From Pseudomonas botevensis (GTDB lineage Bacteria; Pseudomonadota; Gammaproteobacteria; Pseudomonadales; Pseudomonadaceae), in the NCBI RefSeq assembly GCF_019145475.1, contig NZ_JAHTKI010000010.1:186001-250000 (forward strand): a DNA stretch of 64,000 nt, in the 5' to 3' direction. A program made the translations under genes and the position numbers. Below are positions 1 to 8,998 of the stretch, piece by piece. Below the pieces are notes generated by a model, which saw only the letters and a list, made by a program, of their open reading frames with translations, did no database searches and was not told the origin of the DNA. How positions within the stretch are numbered: the stretch's first letter is position 1; each line of letters begins with the position of its first letter.

Positions 1-526
1 TGGCCAGCAACAAATCGAGGCTGTCCTTGCTCAGCATCAGTTTGCTCAACAGCTGATGGGCGACGCCATGGGGGTGCTGGGCCAGGGTCGCCAAGGCTTC
101 ACGCTGGCGCGGCGCGCGGGCGATGCGCGGATCGTCGAGGCTGGCGCCGGGGGCGACCGACCAGAAGCGTTCCTGACGAGCCTCGGCCAGTTCACCCTGG
201 CGCAGCAGCACCGGCAGCGCCCAGTTCAGGGTGTCGCCGAGGCTGTGCTGATAATACTGGGCCGTCCACAGGCACAGCCTGAACAGCGCTGGCGGCAGCG
301 GCGCGGTGGCGTCGAGCAGGGCCAGCGCCGGTTTGAGTTTTTCCGCCGGCACTTCGCTGGTGTCGCTGACCTCGACCAGAATCCCGATCATTTCCCGCCG
401 ACCGAACGGCACTCGCAAACGCATGCCCGGTTGCAACTGGGCGCGTTTGATCCCGGCCGGGGCTCGATAATCGAACAGGCGGCGCAAAGGCGAAGGCAGG
501 GCGAGGCGCAGAATGGCGTCGGGCAC
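1..526 (-). CDS. priA: Primosomal protein N' (replication restart helicase PriA), N-terminal part
   Basis: Only the first 175 codons lie in the window; the gene runs off the left edge. PriA is the 3'-to-5' DNA helicase that recognises stalled forks and loads the primosome. The visible part is the N-terminal 3'-DNA-binding domain: it begins MPDAILRLALPSPLRRLFDY and continues with the conserved stretches PGMRLRVPFGRR and LCLWTAQYYQHSLGD. I chose the GTG at 526, which gives the typical Pseudomonas PriA N-terminus; an ATG upstream at 563 is in another frame. It is divergent from rpmE, a usual Pseudomonas arrangement. The helicase and zinc motifs are outside the window, so their integrity cannot be judged. 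Confidence 0.9.
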   Translation of the reverse strand, partial: MPDAILRLALPSPLRRLFDYRAPAGIKRAQLQPGMRLRVPFGRREMIGILVEVSDTSEVPAEKLKPALALLDATAPLPPALFRLCLWTAQYYQHSLGDTLNWALPVLLRQGELAEARQERFWSVAPGASLDDPRIARAPRQREALATLAQHPHGVAHQLLSKLMLSKDSLDLLLA

Positions 527-610
527 GCAGGGGGATCTCGATCGGCGGGGAAGGGTGATGCATGGCGTATTGGGCCGGGAGCCTAGCAGACGACCGGTTT
601 GAGGGACAGC

Positions 611-638
611 TTGCGCGATTGACATTGTCTGGTAGAAT
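611..638 (+). promoter_or_regulatory. Putative sigma-70 promoter of rpmE
   Basis: TTGCGC (611-616) and TAGAAT (633-638) are 16 bases apart, and the -10 is preceded by TG one base away (extended -10). It lies about 70 bases before the rpmE start codon. A perfect TTGACA at 619 is only 8 bases from the -10 and cannot pair with it. Seen by eye only. Confidence 0.4.
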
Positions 639-708
639 CCGCGGCCTAATTACGTGCGGTATTCAACAATAGTGTTGGGTGGCGGCACGCTAGCCTGAGG
701 AATACATC

Positions 709-927
709 ATGAAAGCTGATATCCACCCGAATTACCCAGCAGTTGAAGTTACCTGCAGCTGCGGCAACAAATTCGAAACGCGTTCGACCTTCGGTAAAGC
801 CCTGGCGATCGACGTTTGCAACGAATGCCACCCGTTCTACACCGGTAAGCAGAAGACTCTGGACACCGGTGGTCGCGTTCAGAAGTTCGCCGACCGTTTC
901 GGTGCTTTCGGCGCGAAAAAGGCCTAA
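709..927 (+). CDS. rpmE: 50S ribosomal protein L31, zinc-binding form
   Basis: A 72-residue protein of the usual L31 length, part of the large ribosomal subunit near the central protuberance. It starts [10 protein letters not shown] and carries the zinc-ligand cysteines of the C+ form: CSCG around residues 16-19 and CNEC around residues 37-40, followed by HPFYTGKQ. In many bacteria C+ L31 is replaced by a zinc-free paralogue when zinc is scarce; no such paralogue is in this window. A GAGGAA ribosome-binding site sits just upstream (GCCTGAGGAATACATCATG). A strong terminator follows at 972-1001. Confidence 0.97.
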   Translation: MKADIHPNYPAVEVTCSCGNKFETRSTFGKALAIDVCNECHPFYTGKQKTLDTGGRVQKFADRFGAFGAKKA

Positions 928-968
928 GGCCCCTCATTCTGGAAAACCTCAACGGCTTTTCCGGTCTG

Positions 969-1751
969 ATGAAAAAGGCGTCCCTTGCGGGCGCCTTTTT
1001 TGTGTCCGCGATTTGGCTGCCTGGCGCCCAGGCCTTGTGTCCGACGCCTTCGGGACTGAGCAGTGTCGCCGTGCAACGGGTGGTGGATGGCGACACCTTG
1101 CGCCTGAGCGATGGTCGCAGCGTGCGGATGATCGGGCTCAACACGCCCGAACTGGGCAAGCAGGGCCGCAGCGATGAGCCGTTCGCCGTCGCGGCGCGCA
1201 AACGTCTTGAGGCGCTGGTGGCCGACAGCGGCGGGCGGGTCGGATTACTGCCTGGCAAAGAGGCAAAAGATCATTATGGCCGCACCCTTGCCCACCTCTA
1301 CAGCGCCAGTGGCGTCAATCTTGAAGCGCAAATGCTCGCCGATGGCCTCGGTTTTCAGGTCGCGGTGGCGCCGAATGTCGATCTCGTCGCGTGTCAGCAA
1401 GCGGCCGAGCGTGAGGCGCGGCGTGCGGGTCGAGGTATCTGGCGTCAGTCTCCTGTACTGAAAGCGGAGCAGATTCAGCGCTCGGGTTTCGCCGTGGTCG
1501 GCGGGCGTGTGAGCAAGATTCAGCGCAATCGTGGCGGAATTTTCATCGAATTGCAGGGCGATCTGGTGCTGCGTGTTGCGCCCAATCTGGTCGAACAATT
1601 CGACAACGCACGTTTGCTGGCCATGCAGGGCAGGCAGATCGAGGCTCGTGGCTGGATCGTTGACCGCTCACGACGTGGCGGACTCAAAACAGGTCAGGCG
1701 CGCTGGCTGCTGCCATTAACCGATTCGTCCATGCTTGAGTTGTCCCGCTGA
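969..1751 (+). CDS. Secreted thermonuclease-family (SNase-like) protein
   Basis: A 260-residue protein with a signal peptide (MKKASLAGAFF, hydrophobic core, cut near QA-L at about residue 22). It has one staphylococcal-nuclease fold: VDGDT at 39-43, Arg53 and Glu61 in RMIGLNTPE, and Arg105 in DHYGR. These match the calcium-binding and catalytic Arg/Glu/Arg set of SNase, so hydrolysis of exported or extracellular nucleic acid is plausible. About 100 residues after the nuclease domain (from about 165) form a second OB-like segment I cannot assign. The start codon has no good ribosome-binding site and lies in the rpmE terminator, so expression probably depends on read-through or an unseen promoter. 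Confidence 0.85.
   Translation: MKKASLAGAFFVSAIWLPGAQALCPTPSGLSSVAVQRVVDGDTLRLSDGRSVRMIGLNTPELGKQGRSDEPFAVAARKRLEALVADSGGRVGLLPGKEAKDHYGRTLAHLYSASGVNLEAQMLADGLGFQVAVAPNVDLVACQQAAEREARRAGRGIWRQSPVLKAEQIQRSGFAVVGGRVSKIQRNRGGIFIELQGDLVLRVAPNLVEQFDNARLLAMQGRQIEARGWIVDRSRRGGLKTGQARWLLPLTDSSMLELSR
972..1001 (+). terminator. Intrinsic terminator of rpmE, inside the next gene's first codons
   Basis: A-tract, then GGCGTCC, loop, GGGCGCC and a run of six T. The seven-pair stem (one T-G pair) plus T-run is a textbook terminator 45 bases after the rpmE stop. It overlaps codons 2-11 of the nuclease gene that starts at 969. The A-tract would also make it work in the other direction. Confidence 0.8.
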
Positions 1752-1863
1752 ATAAAATTGTAGACATTTTTTCGGCTGATTGTGAACAGTCAAGCCCTTG
1801 TGCGCCGTGGCTCTTGGCCCAAAGTCGTAGGGCAGGGCGCTTGACAGGGGTGACCGGGCAGTC

Positions 1864-1892
1864 TTGTGGGGACTTTGCGAGGCGCGTATCCT
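1864..1892 (+). promoter_or_regulatory. Possible sigma-70 promoter of the malic enzyme gene
   Basis: TTGTGG (1864-1869) and TATCCT (1887-1892), 17 bases apart, end 40 bases before the start codon. A TTGACA at 1841 has no good partner at the right distance. Weak match, by eye only. Confidence 0.3.
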
Positions 1893-1932
1893 CGCTGACC
1901 AGTCTGTCCAACAGTAAAAGCGGAATGCCCAC

Positions 1933-3201
1933 ATGTCTGATCTGAAAACTGCCGCTCTCGAATATCATGCCAATCCTCGTCCAGGAAAGCTGAGTGTCGA
2001 GCTCACCAAGGCCACTGCTACCGCTCGCGACCTGTCGCTGGCCTACAGCCCCGGCGTAGCCGAACCCGTGCGCGAGATCGCCCGCGATCCGGAACTGGCT
2101 TACAAGTACACCGGCAAAGGCAACCTGGTTGCAGTCATTTCCGATGGCACCGCGATTCTCGGCCTGGGCAACCTCGGCCCACTGGCTTCCAAGCCTGTGA
2201 TGGAAGGTAAAGGCGTGCTGTTCAAGCGCTTTGCCGGTATCGACGTGTTCGACATCGAAGTCGACTCCGAAAGCCCGCAAGCCTTCATCGACACCGTCAA
2301 GCGCATCTCCATCACCTTCGGTGGCATCAACCTGGAAGACATCAAGGCACCTGAGTGCTTCGAGATCGAACGCGCTCTGATCGAGCAGTGCGACATTCCG
2401 GTGTTCCACGATGACCAGCACGGCACCGCGATCGTGACCGCCGCCGGCATGATCAACGCCCTGGAAATCGCTGGCAAAACCCTGGGTGAGGCGAAGATCG
2501 TCTGCCTGGGCGCCGGCGCTGCCGCCATCTCCTGCATGAAGCTGCTGGTGAGCATGGGGGCCAAGGTCGAGAACATCTACATGATCGACCGTACCGGCGT
2601 GATCCACGCTGGCCGTGACGATCTGAACCAGTACAAGGCGGTGTTCGCTCACGCTACCGACAAGCGCACGCTGGACGACGCCATCGAAGGCGCCGACGTG
2701 TTCGTGGGTCTGTCCGGTCCGAACCTGCTGACTGCCGAGCAGCTCAAGCGCATGGCGGCCAACCCGATCGTGTTCGCGTGCTCCAACCCGGATCCGGAAA
2801 TCGCCCCGGAACTGGCCCACGCCACCCGCAACGACGTGATCATGGCCACCGGCCGTTCGGACTACCCGAACCAGGTCAACAACGTGCTGGGCTTCCCGTT
2901 CATCTTCCGCGGTGCCCTGGACGTTCGCGCCAAGCGCATCAACGAAGAAATGAAGATCGCCGCCGCCAACGCCCTGCGCGAACTGGCCAAGCTGCCAGTG
3001 CCGCAGGAAGTCTGCGACGCCTACGGTGGTATCTCCCTGGAATTCGGCCGTGAGTACATCATTCCGAAGCCAATGGACAAGCGCCTGATCACCGTGATCT
3101 CCGATGCTGTGGCCAAAGCGGCAATCGAGACCGGCGTGGCGACCCTGCCGTATCCGAAGAACTACCCGCTGAAAAGCGTGGATGACGTGTTCAACGGCTG
3201 A
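1933..3201 (+). CDS. maeB: Malic enzyme (oxaloacetate-decarboxylating), single-domain form
   Basis: Converts malate to pyruvate and CO2 with reduction of NAD(P)+, linking the TCA cycle to pyruvate and NADPH supply. The 422 residues comprise the N-terminal malic domain (YSPGVAEP near 38-45, ISDGTAILGLGNLGP near 70-84, metal-binding region EDIKAPECFEIE and VFHDDQHGTA near 156-163) and the NAD(P)-binding domain (CLGAGAAAI near 196). E. coli MaeB is about 760 residues because of a C-terminal phosphotransacetylase-like domain; this protein lacks it, as is common in Pseudomonas. Cofactor preference cannot be read from the sequence. It stands alone with its own terminator. Confidence 0.93.
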   Translation: MSDLKTAALEYHANPRPGKLSVELTKATATARDLSLAYSPGVAEPVREIARDPELAYKYTGKGNLVAVISDGTAILGLGNLGPLASKPVMEGKGVLFKRFAGIDVFDIEVDSESPQAFIDTVKRISITFGGINLEDIKAPECFEIERALIEQCDIPVFHDDQHGTAIVTAAGMINALEIAGKTLGEAKIVCLGAGAAAISCMKLLVSMGAKVENIYMIDRTGVIHAGRDDLNQYKAVFAHATDKRTLDDAIEGADVFVGLSGPNLLTAEQLKRMAANPIVFACSNPDPEIAPELAHATRNDVIMATGRSDYPNQVNNVLGFPFIFRGALDVRAKRINEEMKIAAANALRELAKLPVPQEVCDAYGGISLEFGREYIIPKPMDKRLITVISDAVAKAAIETGVATLPYPKNYPLKSVDDVFNG

Positions 3202-3222
3202 GTCGTTGTAACGCTTCAACCG

Positions 3223-3256
3223 AAAGCCCCGGCTCTTTGAGTCGGGGCTTTTTGTT
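3223..3256 (+). terminator. Terminator of the malic enzyme gene
   Basis: AAAGCCCCG, 11-base loop, CGGGGCTTT then TTGTTTTGT. It starts 22 bases after the stop codon. Confidence 0.85.
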
Positions 3257-3296
3257 TTGTGTCGGTCGCGATAATGCATTCCAGTTTCAAGACCGG

Positions 3297-3473
3297 CCCT
3301 CACCCTGACCCTCTCCCGGAGGGAGAGGGGACTGGCCGCAGTGCATGGTCAATCTGCACTGACCTGAAAGTGCCAGGTTGAACTTGCAATCGACTCGATT
3401 ACTCAGGTCGATGCATCACGCAAGACCACTCGGTCGGCGCCCTCTCGCCCCGGGAGAGGGCTGAGGTGAGGGG
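3297..3473. repeat. MITE-like double-hairpin intergenic repeat, copy 1
   Basis: About 177 bases with imperfect inverted ends: CCCTCACCCTGACCCTCTCC on the left and GGGAGAGGGCTGAGGTGAGG on the right. The left end is itself a hairpin (CCCTCTCCC-GGA-GGGAGAGGG). It sits between the convergent malic enzyme and ponA genes. Two related copies lie at 52943-53089 and 57595-57790. No coding potential. Confidence 0.8.
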
Positions 3474-3507
3474 CTGGCTTGAAGTGCAATGCGTTTCCCG
3501 GAGCAAC

Positions 3508-3545
3508 AAAAAGCCCCGCGCTTCTCTCGAAGGCGGGGCTTTTCT
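3508..3545. terminator. Bidirectional-type terminator downstream of ponA
   Basis: AAAAAGCCCCGC, loop, GCGGGGCTTTT. It lies 11 bases beyond the ponA stop codon, with A-rich and T-rich flanks, so it can serve the minus-strand ponA transcript and also block read-through from the left. Confidence 0.8.
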
Positions 3546-3555
3546 GTGCTTGGGA

Positions 3556-5997
3556 TCAGAACAGGTCGATCGGCGCCTGCTCATCCGCCGGCAGCGGACT
3601 GCCCGGCACGGCGCCATTGCCAATCTCGTTCACCGACGGCGGTGTGTCCTCAGCCTTGAACAGCTCGAAATACGCCCCCGGCGTGCTCGGCGTTGCCGCA
3701 CGGCCGCTCACCGGGTCCACGCGCAGGCTCAGGATGCCTTCCGGCTCGGCCTGGGTGTGCGGTGGCTTGTCCTTGAGCGCGGCGGACATGTAGTTCATCC
3801 AGATCGGCAGCGCCACGGTGCCACCGAACTCGCGGCGACCAAGGCTTTCCGGCTGGTCGAAACCGGTCCACACGGTGGTCACGTAATCGGCGTTGTAGCC
3901 GGAGAACCACGCATCCTTGGATTCGTTGGTCGTACCGGTCTTGCCGGCAATGTCACCGCGACCCATGGCCAGCGCGCGACGACCGGTGCCGAGCTTGATC
4001 ACGTCCTCGAGCATGCTGTTGAGGATATAGGTCGTACGGCCATCGACAATCCGCTCGGCCACCGCCGGAGCCTGCGGCACCGCCGCACTGCCCGGCGCCT
4101 CGCCCGGCGTCGCATTGACTGTGAATGCCGGTGTGGCCGGCGCTGCGATGCCATCGGTGGCCGCGCCGCCCTGAGGCACGCTTGGCGGGTTGGCAACGAA
4201 CAGGGTGTCGCCGTTGCGGCTTTCGATCTTGTCGATGATGTACGGCGTGATCTTGTAGCCGCCGTTGGCGAAGGTGCTCCAGCCGGTGGCGATCTCCATC
4301 GGGGTCAGCGTCGCGGTGCCCAGCGCCAGCGAAAGGTTCGGCGGCAGGTCCTGCTTGTTGAAACCGAAGCGGGTGATGTAGTCGATGGTCTTGCCTACGC
4401 CCATCGCTTGCAACAGACGGATCGAAACCAGGTTGCGCGACTTGTACAGCGCCTCGCGCAGACGGATCGGGCCGAGGAAGGTGTTGGTGTCGTTCTTCGG
4501 GCGCCAGACCTTGTCCAGGTACTCGTCGACGAACACGATCGGCGCATCGTTGACCAGGCTGGCGGCGGTATAGCCGTTATCCAGCGCGGCACTGTAGACG
4601 AATGGCTTGAAGCTCGAACCCGGCTGACGCTTGGCCTGCATCGCACGGTTGTAGTTGCTCTGTTCGAAGGCGAAGCCGCCGACCAGCGAGCGGATCGCGC
4701 CGTTCTGCGGGTCCAGTGACACCAGCGCACCCTGCGCCTGAGGAATCTGGCTGAACTTGAGCGAATTGTCCTTCTGACGTTGCACGCGGATCAGGTCGCC
4801 GACCTGCGCCACATCCGACGGCTGGCGCGGTGCGGCGCCCATGCTGTTGGTGTTGAGGAACGGCCGTGCCCATTTCATGGTGTCCCACGCCACATGCTCT
4901 TCGCCTGTGCGGGTCAGCACTTGCACGCCGTTCTTGTCGACTTGGGTGACGATCGCCGGTTCGAGGCTGCTGATGGTGCGTTGCTTGGTCAGTTCGGTGG
5001 CCCAGGCTTCGCGGGTCTTGCCCGGCAGGCGCGACTCGGGGCCACGGTAGCCGTGGCGCTGGTCGTAGGTCATCAGGCCTTCGTGCAGCGCGGTGTTGGC
5101 CATTTCCTGCAGGTTGCTCGGCACCGTGGTGGTGACGCGGAAACCTTCGGTGTAGGCATCGCTGCCATAGCGACCGACCATTTCGGCGCGAGCCATTTCG
5201 GCGATATACGGCGCGTTCACTTCCGGCGTCGGTACGTGATAGCTGGCGTTGAGGGGTTCGTTGACCGCGGCGGTGTAGTCCGCTTCGCTGATCTTGCCGA
5301 GCTTGTACATGCGGCCGAGGATCCAGTCACGACGCTCCTTGCTGCGTGCCGGGTTGGCCAGCGGGTTGAAGCGCGACGGGGCTTTCGGCAGGCCGGCGAT
5401 CATCGCCATCTGCGCCAGGCTGATCTCGCGGATCGACTTGCCGTAGTACACCTGCGCCGCCGCCTCGATGCCGTAGGCGCGGTTGCCCAGGTAGATCTTG
5501 TTCACGTACAGCTCAAGGATTTCGTCCTTGGTCAGCTGCCGTTCGATCTGCAGCGCCAGAAGGATTTCCGTGGTCTTGCGCGAGAAGCTGCGTTCGCTGG
5601 TCAGGAAGAAGTTCTTCGCCACCTGCATGGTGATCGTGCTGCCGCCGGACTGGATGTGCCCGCTTTTCACCAGTTGGGTCGCGGCGCGCATCAGGCTGCT
5701 CGGATCGACGCCATAGTGGTTGGCGAAGTTGTCGTCTTCAGCACTTAGTAACGCATTGATGAAATTGGGGGGAATGTCGGCGAAACGGATCGGAGTACGG
5801 CGCATTTCGCCAAATTCTGCGATCAACTTGTTGTCGCTGCTGTAGACCCGGAGCGGAATCTGCAACTGAATGCTTCTCAGCGCCTCCACAGATGGCAAAC
5901 CCGGACTAAGGTAAAGAAACGCGCCGCTGAGACCTAAAAGCAGTCCGCAGAAAACGGCGACGATGGACCAACCGAAAAATTTCAGCAGACGAATCAA
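3556..5997 (-). CDS. ponA: Penicillin-binding protein 1A (bifunctional transglycosylase/transpeptidase)
   Basis: Inner-membrane enzyme that polymerises and cross-links peptidoglycan. Order: short cytoplasmic tail and one membrane segment (about residues 6-28), GT51 transglycosylase domain with catalytic Glu in SAEDDNFANHYG and the GGSTITMQVAKN motif, an OB-like insert (about 330-420), then the transpeptidase domain with SxxK in GSSFKPF, SxN in KSRN and KTGTTN. The C-terminus ends APIDLF as in Pseudomonas PonA. I chose the TTG at 5997 (813 aa, starting with the membrane-proximal IRLLKFF); an in-frame ATG at 6054 would add 19 residues rich in Cys that look unrelated. Divergent from pilM, as in other pseudomonads. 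Confidence 0.93.
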   Translation of the reverse strand: MIRLLKFFGWSIVAVFCGLLLGLSGAFLYLSPGLPSVEALRSIQLQIPLRVYSSDNKLIAEFGEMRRTPIRFADIPPNFINALLSAEDDNFANHYGVDPSSLMRAATQLVKSGHIQSGGSTITMQVAKNFFLTSERSFSRKTTEILLALQIERQLTKDEILELYVNKIYLGNRAYGIEAAAQVYYGKSIREISLAQMAMIAGLPKAPSRFNPLANPARSKERRDWILGRMYKLGKISEADYTAAVNEPLNASYHVPTPEVNAPYIAEMARAEMVGRYGSDAYTEGFRVTTTVPSNLQEMANTALHEGLMTYDQRHGYRGPESRLPGKTREAWATELTKQRTISSLEPAIVTQVDKNGVQVLTRTGEEHVAWDTMKWARPFLNTNSMGAAPRQPSDVAQVGDLIRVQRQKDNSLKFSQIPQAQGALVSLDPQNGAIRSLVGGFAFEQSNYNRAMQAKRQPGSSFKPFVYSAALDNGYTAASLVNDAPIVFVDEYLDKVWRPKNDTNTFLGPIRLREALYKSRNLVSIRLLQAMGVGKTIDYITRFGFNKQDLPPNLSLALGTATLTPMEIATGWSTFANGGYKITPYIIDKIESRNGDTLFVANPPSVPQGGAATDGIAAPATPAFTVNATPGEAPGSAAVPQAPAVAERIVDGRTTYILNSMLEDVIKLGTGRRALAMGRGDIAGKTGTTNESKDAWFSGYNADYVTTVWTGFDQPESLGRREFGGTVALPIWMNYMSAALKDKPPHTQAEPEGILSLRVDPVSGRAATPSTPGAYFELFKAEDTPPSVNEIGNGAVPGSPLPADEQAPIDLF

Positions 5998-6099
5998 GGC
6001 TTTTGGACATCCAGGGCAAAGAATGAATTTGGCGACAGGGTTCCGGGAACACACAGAACGGCCTGCGCGGGCAGTAAAAAGCGGAAAAAAACGCTGGGC

Positions 6100-6130
6100 A
6101 TTATAAGCACTTTTCCGCCGGGGGCGTCAT
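6100..6130 (-). promoter_or_regulatory. Putative promoter of ponA
   Basis: On the minus strand a perfect TATAAT (6100-6105) lies 102 bases before the ponA start. The best upstream hexamer is ATGACG (6125-6130) at a long 19-base spacing, so the -35 is weak or absent. Confidence 0.4.
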
Positions 6131-6186
6131 TTGCGCTTCTGTCAAGACGGGGCGAGGGAACGCAATGCTCATTACAGAGTCCGTAA

Positions 6187-7277
<1,091 letters not shown>

Positions 7278-7278
<1 letters not shown>

Positions 7279-7844
7279 TGGCGCGGATCAACCTTTTACC
7301 CTGGCGTGAAGAGCGTCGCGAAGAGCGGCGCAAACGCTTTCTGCTGTCATTGATCGGCGTGGTGGTCGGCTCGGTCGGTGCGGTGTTCATCGCCGACCAG
7401 ATCATCGGCAACGCCATCGCCCGCCAGGTGGCGCGCAATGATTACATCGGCAAGCAGATCGCCGTGGTCGATGAACGGATCAAGCAGATCAGCGACCTCA
7501 AGGCCCATCGCCAGCAACTGGTGGAGCGCATGCGCATCATCCAGGACTTGCAGGGCAACCGACAGATCAGCGGGCGGATCTTCGATCAGCTGGCGCGCAC
7601 CCTGCCTGACGGGGTGTATTTCACCGAGGTGAAAATGGTCGGCAACACCCTGTCGATCAACGGTGCGGCGGAATCGAACAATCGGGTGTCCGACCTGATG
7701 CGCAATCTCGATGCGTCCGACTGGTTCGACGCGCCGAGCCTGAATGAAGTGAAGGCGACCACGGCCGGGCAACTGGATCAGGCCAACGTGTTTCAACTGA
7801 CCGTGCGCCAGACCCGGCCCAAGACCCTGGAGGACGACCAATGA
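7278..7844 (+). CDS. pilN: Type IV pilus alignment protein PilN
   Basis: Single-pass inner-membrane protein: a short N-terminal cytoplasmic tail starting with INLLPWREERR (the PilM-binding motif), one membrane helix at about residues 22-43, then a periplasmic coiled coil and small ferredoxin-like domain that pairs with PilO. 188 residues. The start overlaps the pilM stop by one base (TGATG), suggesting coupled translation and fixed stoichiometry. Confidence 0.95.
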
Positions 7845-8464
7845 AACCGTCCGAATGGCTCAGCAGTCTGCGCAGTGTCGACTTCAACGATCTGGACACC
7901 AGCAACATCGGTTCCTGGCCGTCGGCGGTGAAAGGCCTGGCCGGTGCGCTGTTGATGATCCTGGTGCTGGCGCTGGGCTATAACTTTTTCATCAGCGACA
8001 TGGAAAGCCAGCTCGAACTCAAGCGCGATGAGGAGCGCACACTCAAGGAGCAGTTCGCCAGCAAGGCGCATATGGCGGCCAATCTGGAGCTGTACATCCA
8101 GCAGATGAAGGAAATGGAAAACTCGTTCGGTGTGCTGCTGCGCCAGTTGCCCAGCGATACCGAGGTGCCGGGCCTGCTGGAGGACATCACCCGCACCGGG
8201 CTGGGCAGCGGTCTGGAGTTCGAGGAGATCAAGCTGTTGCCGGAGGTGACCCAGCAGTTCTATATCGAGCTGCCGATCCAGATCACCGTCACCGGCGCCT
8301 ATCACGACCTTGCCACGTTCGTCAGCGGCGTCGCCGGGTTGCCGAGGATCGTCACCCTGCACGATTTCGAACTGGCACCGGCTAATCCCGAGGGCGGGCC
8401 GAAGTTGCGCATGAGCATCCTCGCCAAGACCTATCGCTACAACGACAAGGGGCTGCAAAAATGA
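7841..8464 (+). CDS. pilO: Type IV pilus alignment protein PilO
   Basis: Partner of PilN in the periplasmic alignment complex that links the motor platform to PilP/PilQ. 207 residues: N-terminal tail, one membrane helix at about 26-46 (ALLMILVLALGYNFFI), a coiled-coil stretch rich in Glu/Lys, then a periplasmic ferredoxin-like domain. It overlaps pilN by four bases (ATGA) and pilP by four bases. Confidence 0.95.
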   Translation: MKPSEWLSSLRSVDFNDLDTSNIGSWPSAVKGLAGALLMILVLALGYNFFISDMESQLELKRDEERTLKEQFASKAHMAANLELYIQQMKEMENSFGVLLRQLPSDTEVPGLLEDITRTGLGSGLEFEEIKLLPEVTQQFYIELPIQITVTGAYHDLATFVSGVAGLPRIVTLHDFELAPANPEGGPKLRMSILAKTYRYNDKGLQK

Positions 8465-8985
8465 GCCCGATCCGTTTTCTCATCCTGTCGATATTGATGC
8501 TCGCGCTGAGCGGCTGTGGCGATGACGACTTCCAGGACCTCGACGCCTACATGAACGAGGTTCGCCTGCGCCCGCCGGGCAAGATCGAACCCACCCCGAC
8601 ATTCCGCTCGTACCCGACGTTCACCTACAGCGCTGCCAACCTGCGCAGTCCGTTTTCACGCCAGGTGCGGGTCGACCTGGCGGGCCAGCAGCGGGGCTCG
8701 CGCAACGTCAAGCCGGATCCCAACCGGGTCAAGCAATACCTCGAAGGTTTCAACATCGAGCAATTCGAGATGGTCGGCACGATCGCCAATGCCTCCGGTT
8801 CCTTTGCGCTGCTGCGCGGAGCGGGCGGGGTGCATCGGTTGAAGGTCGGCGACTACCTGGGGCGCAACGACGGCCGCATCGTCGCGATCAGCGCCAGCCA
8901 GGTCGATGTGGTCGAAATCGTTCCCGATGGCGAAGGCGCCTGGCTGGAGCGACCGCGCACCATTCCTTTGAAAGAGCACTCATAG
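8461..8985 (+). CDS. pilP: Type IV pilus lipoprotein PilP
   Basis: Inner-membrane-anchored lipoprotein connecting PilNO to the secretin PilQ. The signal peptide ends in the lipobox LSGC with Cys19 as the lipid site. The flexible N-terminal region (about 20-75) carries the PilNO-binding stretch, and the C-terminal beta domain (about 90-165) includes GTIANASGSFALLR and HRLKVGDYLG. 174 residues, the usual size. It overlaps pilO by ATGA. Confidence 0.95.
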   Translation: MSPIRFLILSILMLALSGCGDDDFQDLDAYMNEVRLRPPGKIEPTPTFRSYPTFTYSAANLRSPFSRQVRVDLAGQQRGSRNVKPDPNRVKQYLEGFNIEQFEMVGTIANASGSFALLRGAGGVHRLKVGDYLGRNDGRIVAISASQVDVVEIVPDGEGAWLERPRTIPLKEHS

Positions 8986-8998
8986 TGGAAGTCGAACA

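Noticed and set aside
619..624. Perfect TTGACA upstream of rpmE as a -35 box
   Set aside because: Only 8 bases from the TAGAAT -10 and with no other -10 at 16-18 bases; the TTGCGC with 16-base spacing and extended -10 fits better.
3297..3473. CRISPR array suggested by repeated short GC-rich blocks
   Set aside because: Only two inverted end blocks per locus, no regularly spaced direct repeats, and the three copies are far apart.
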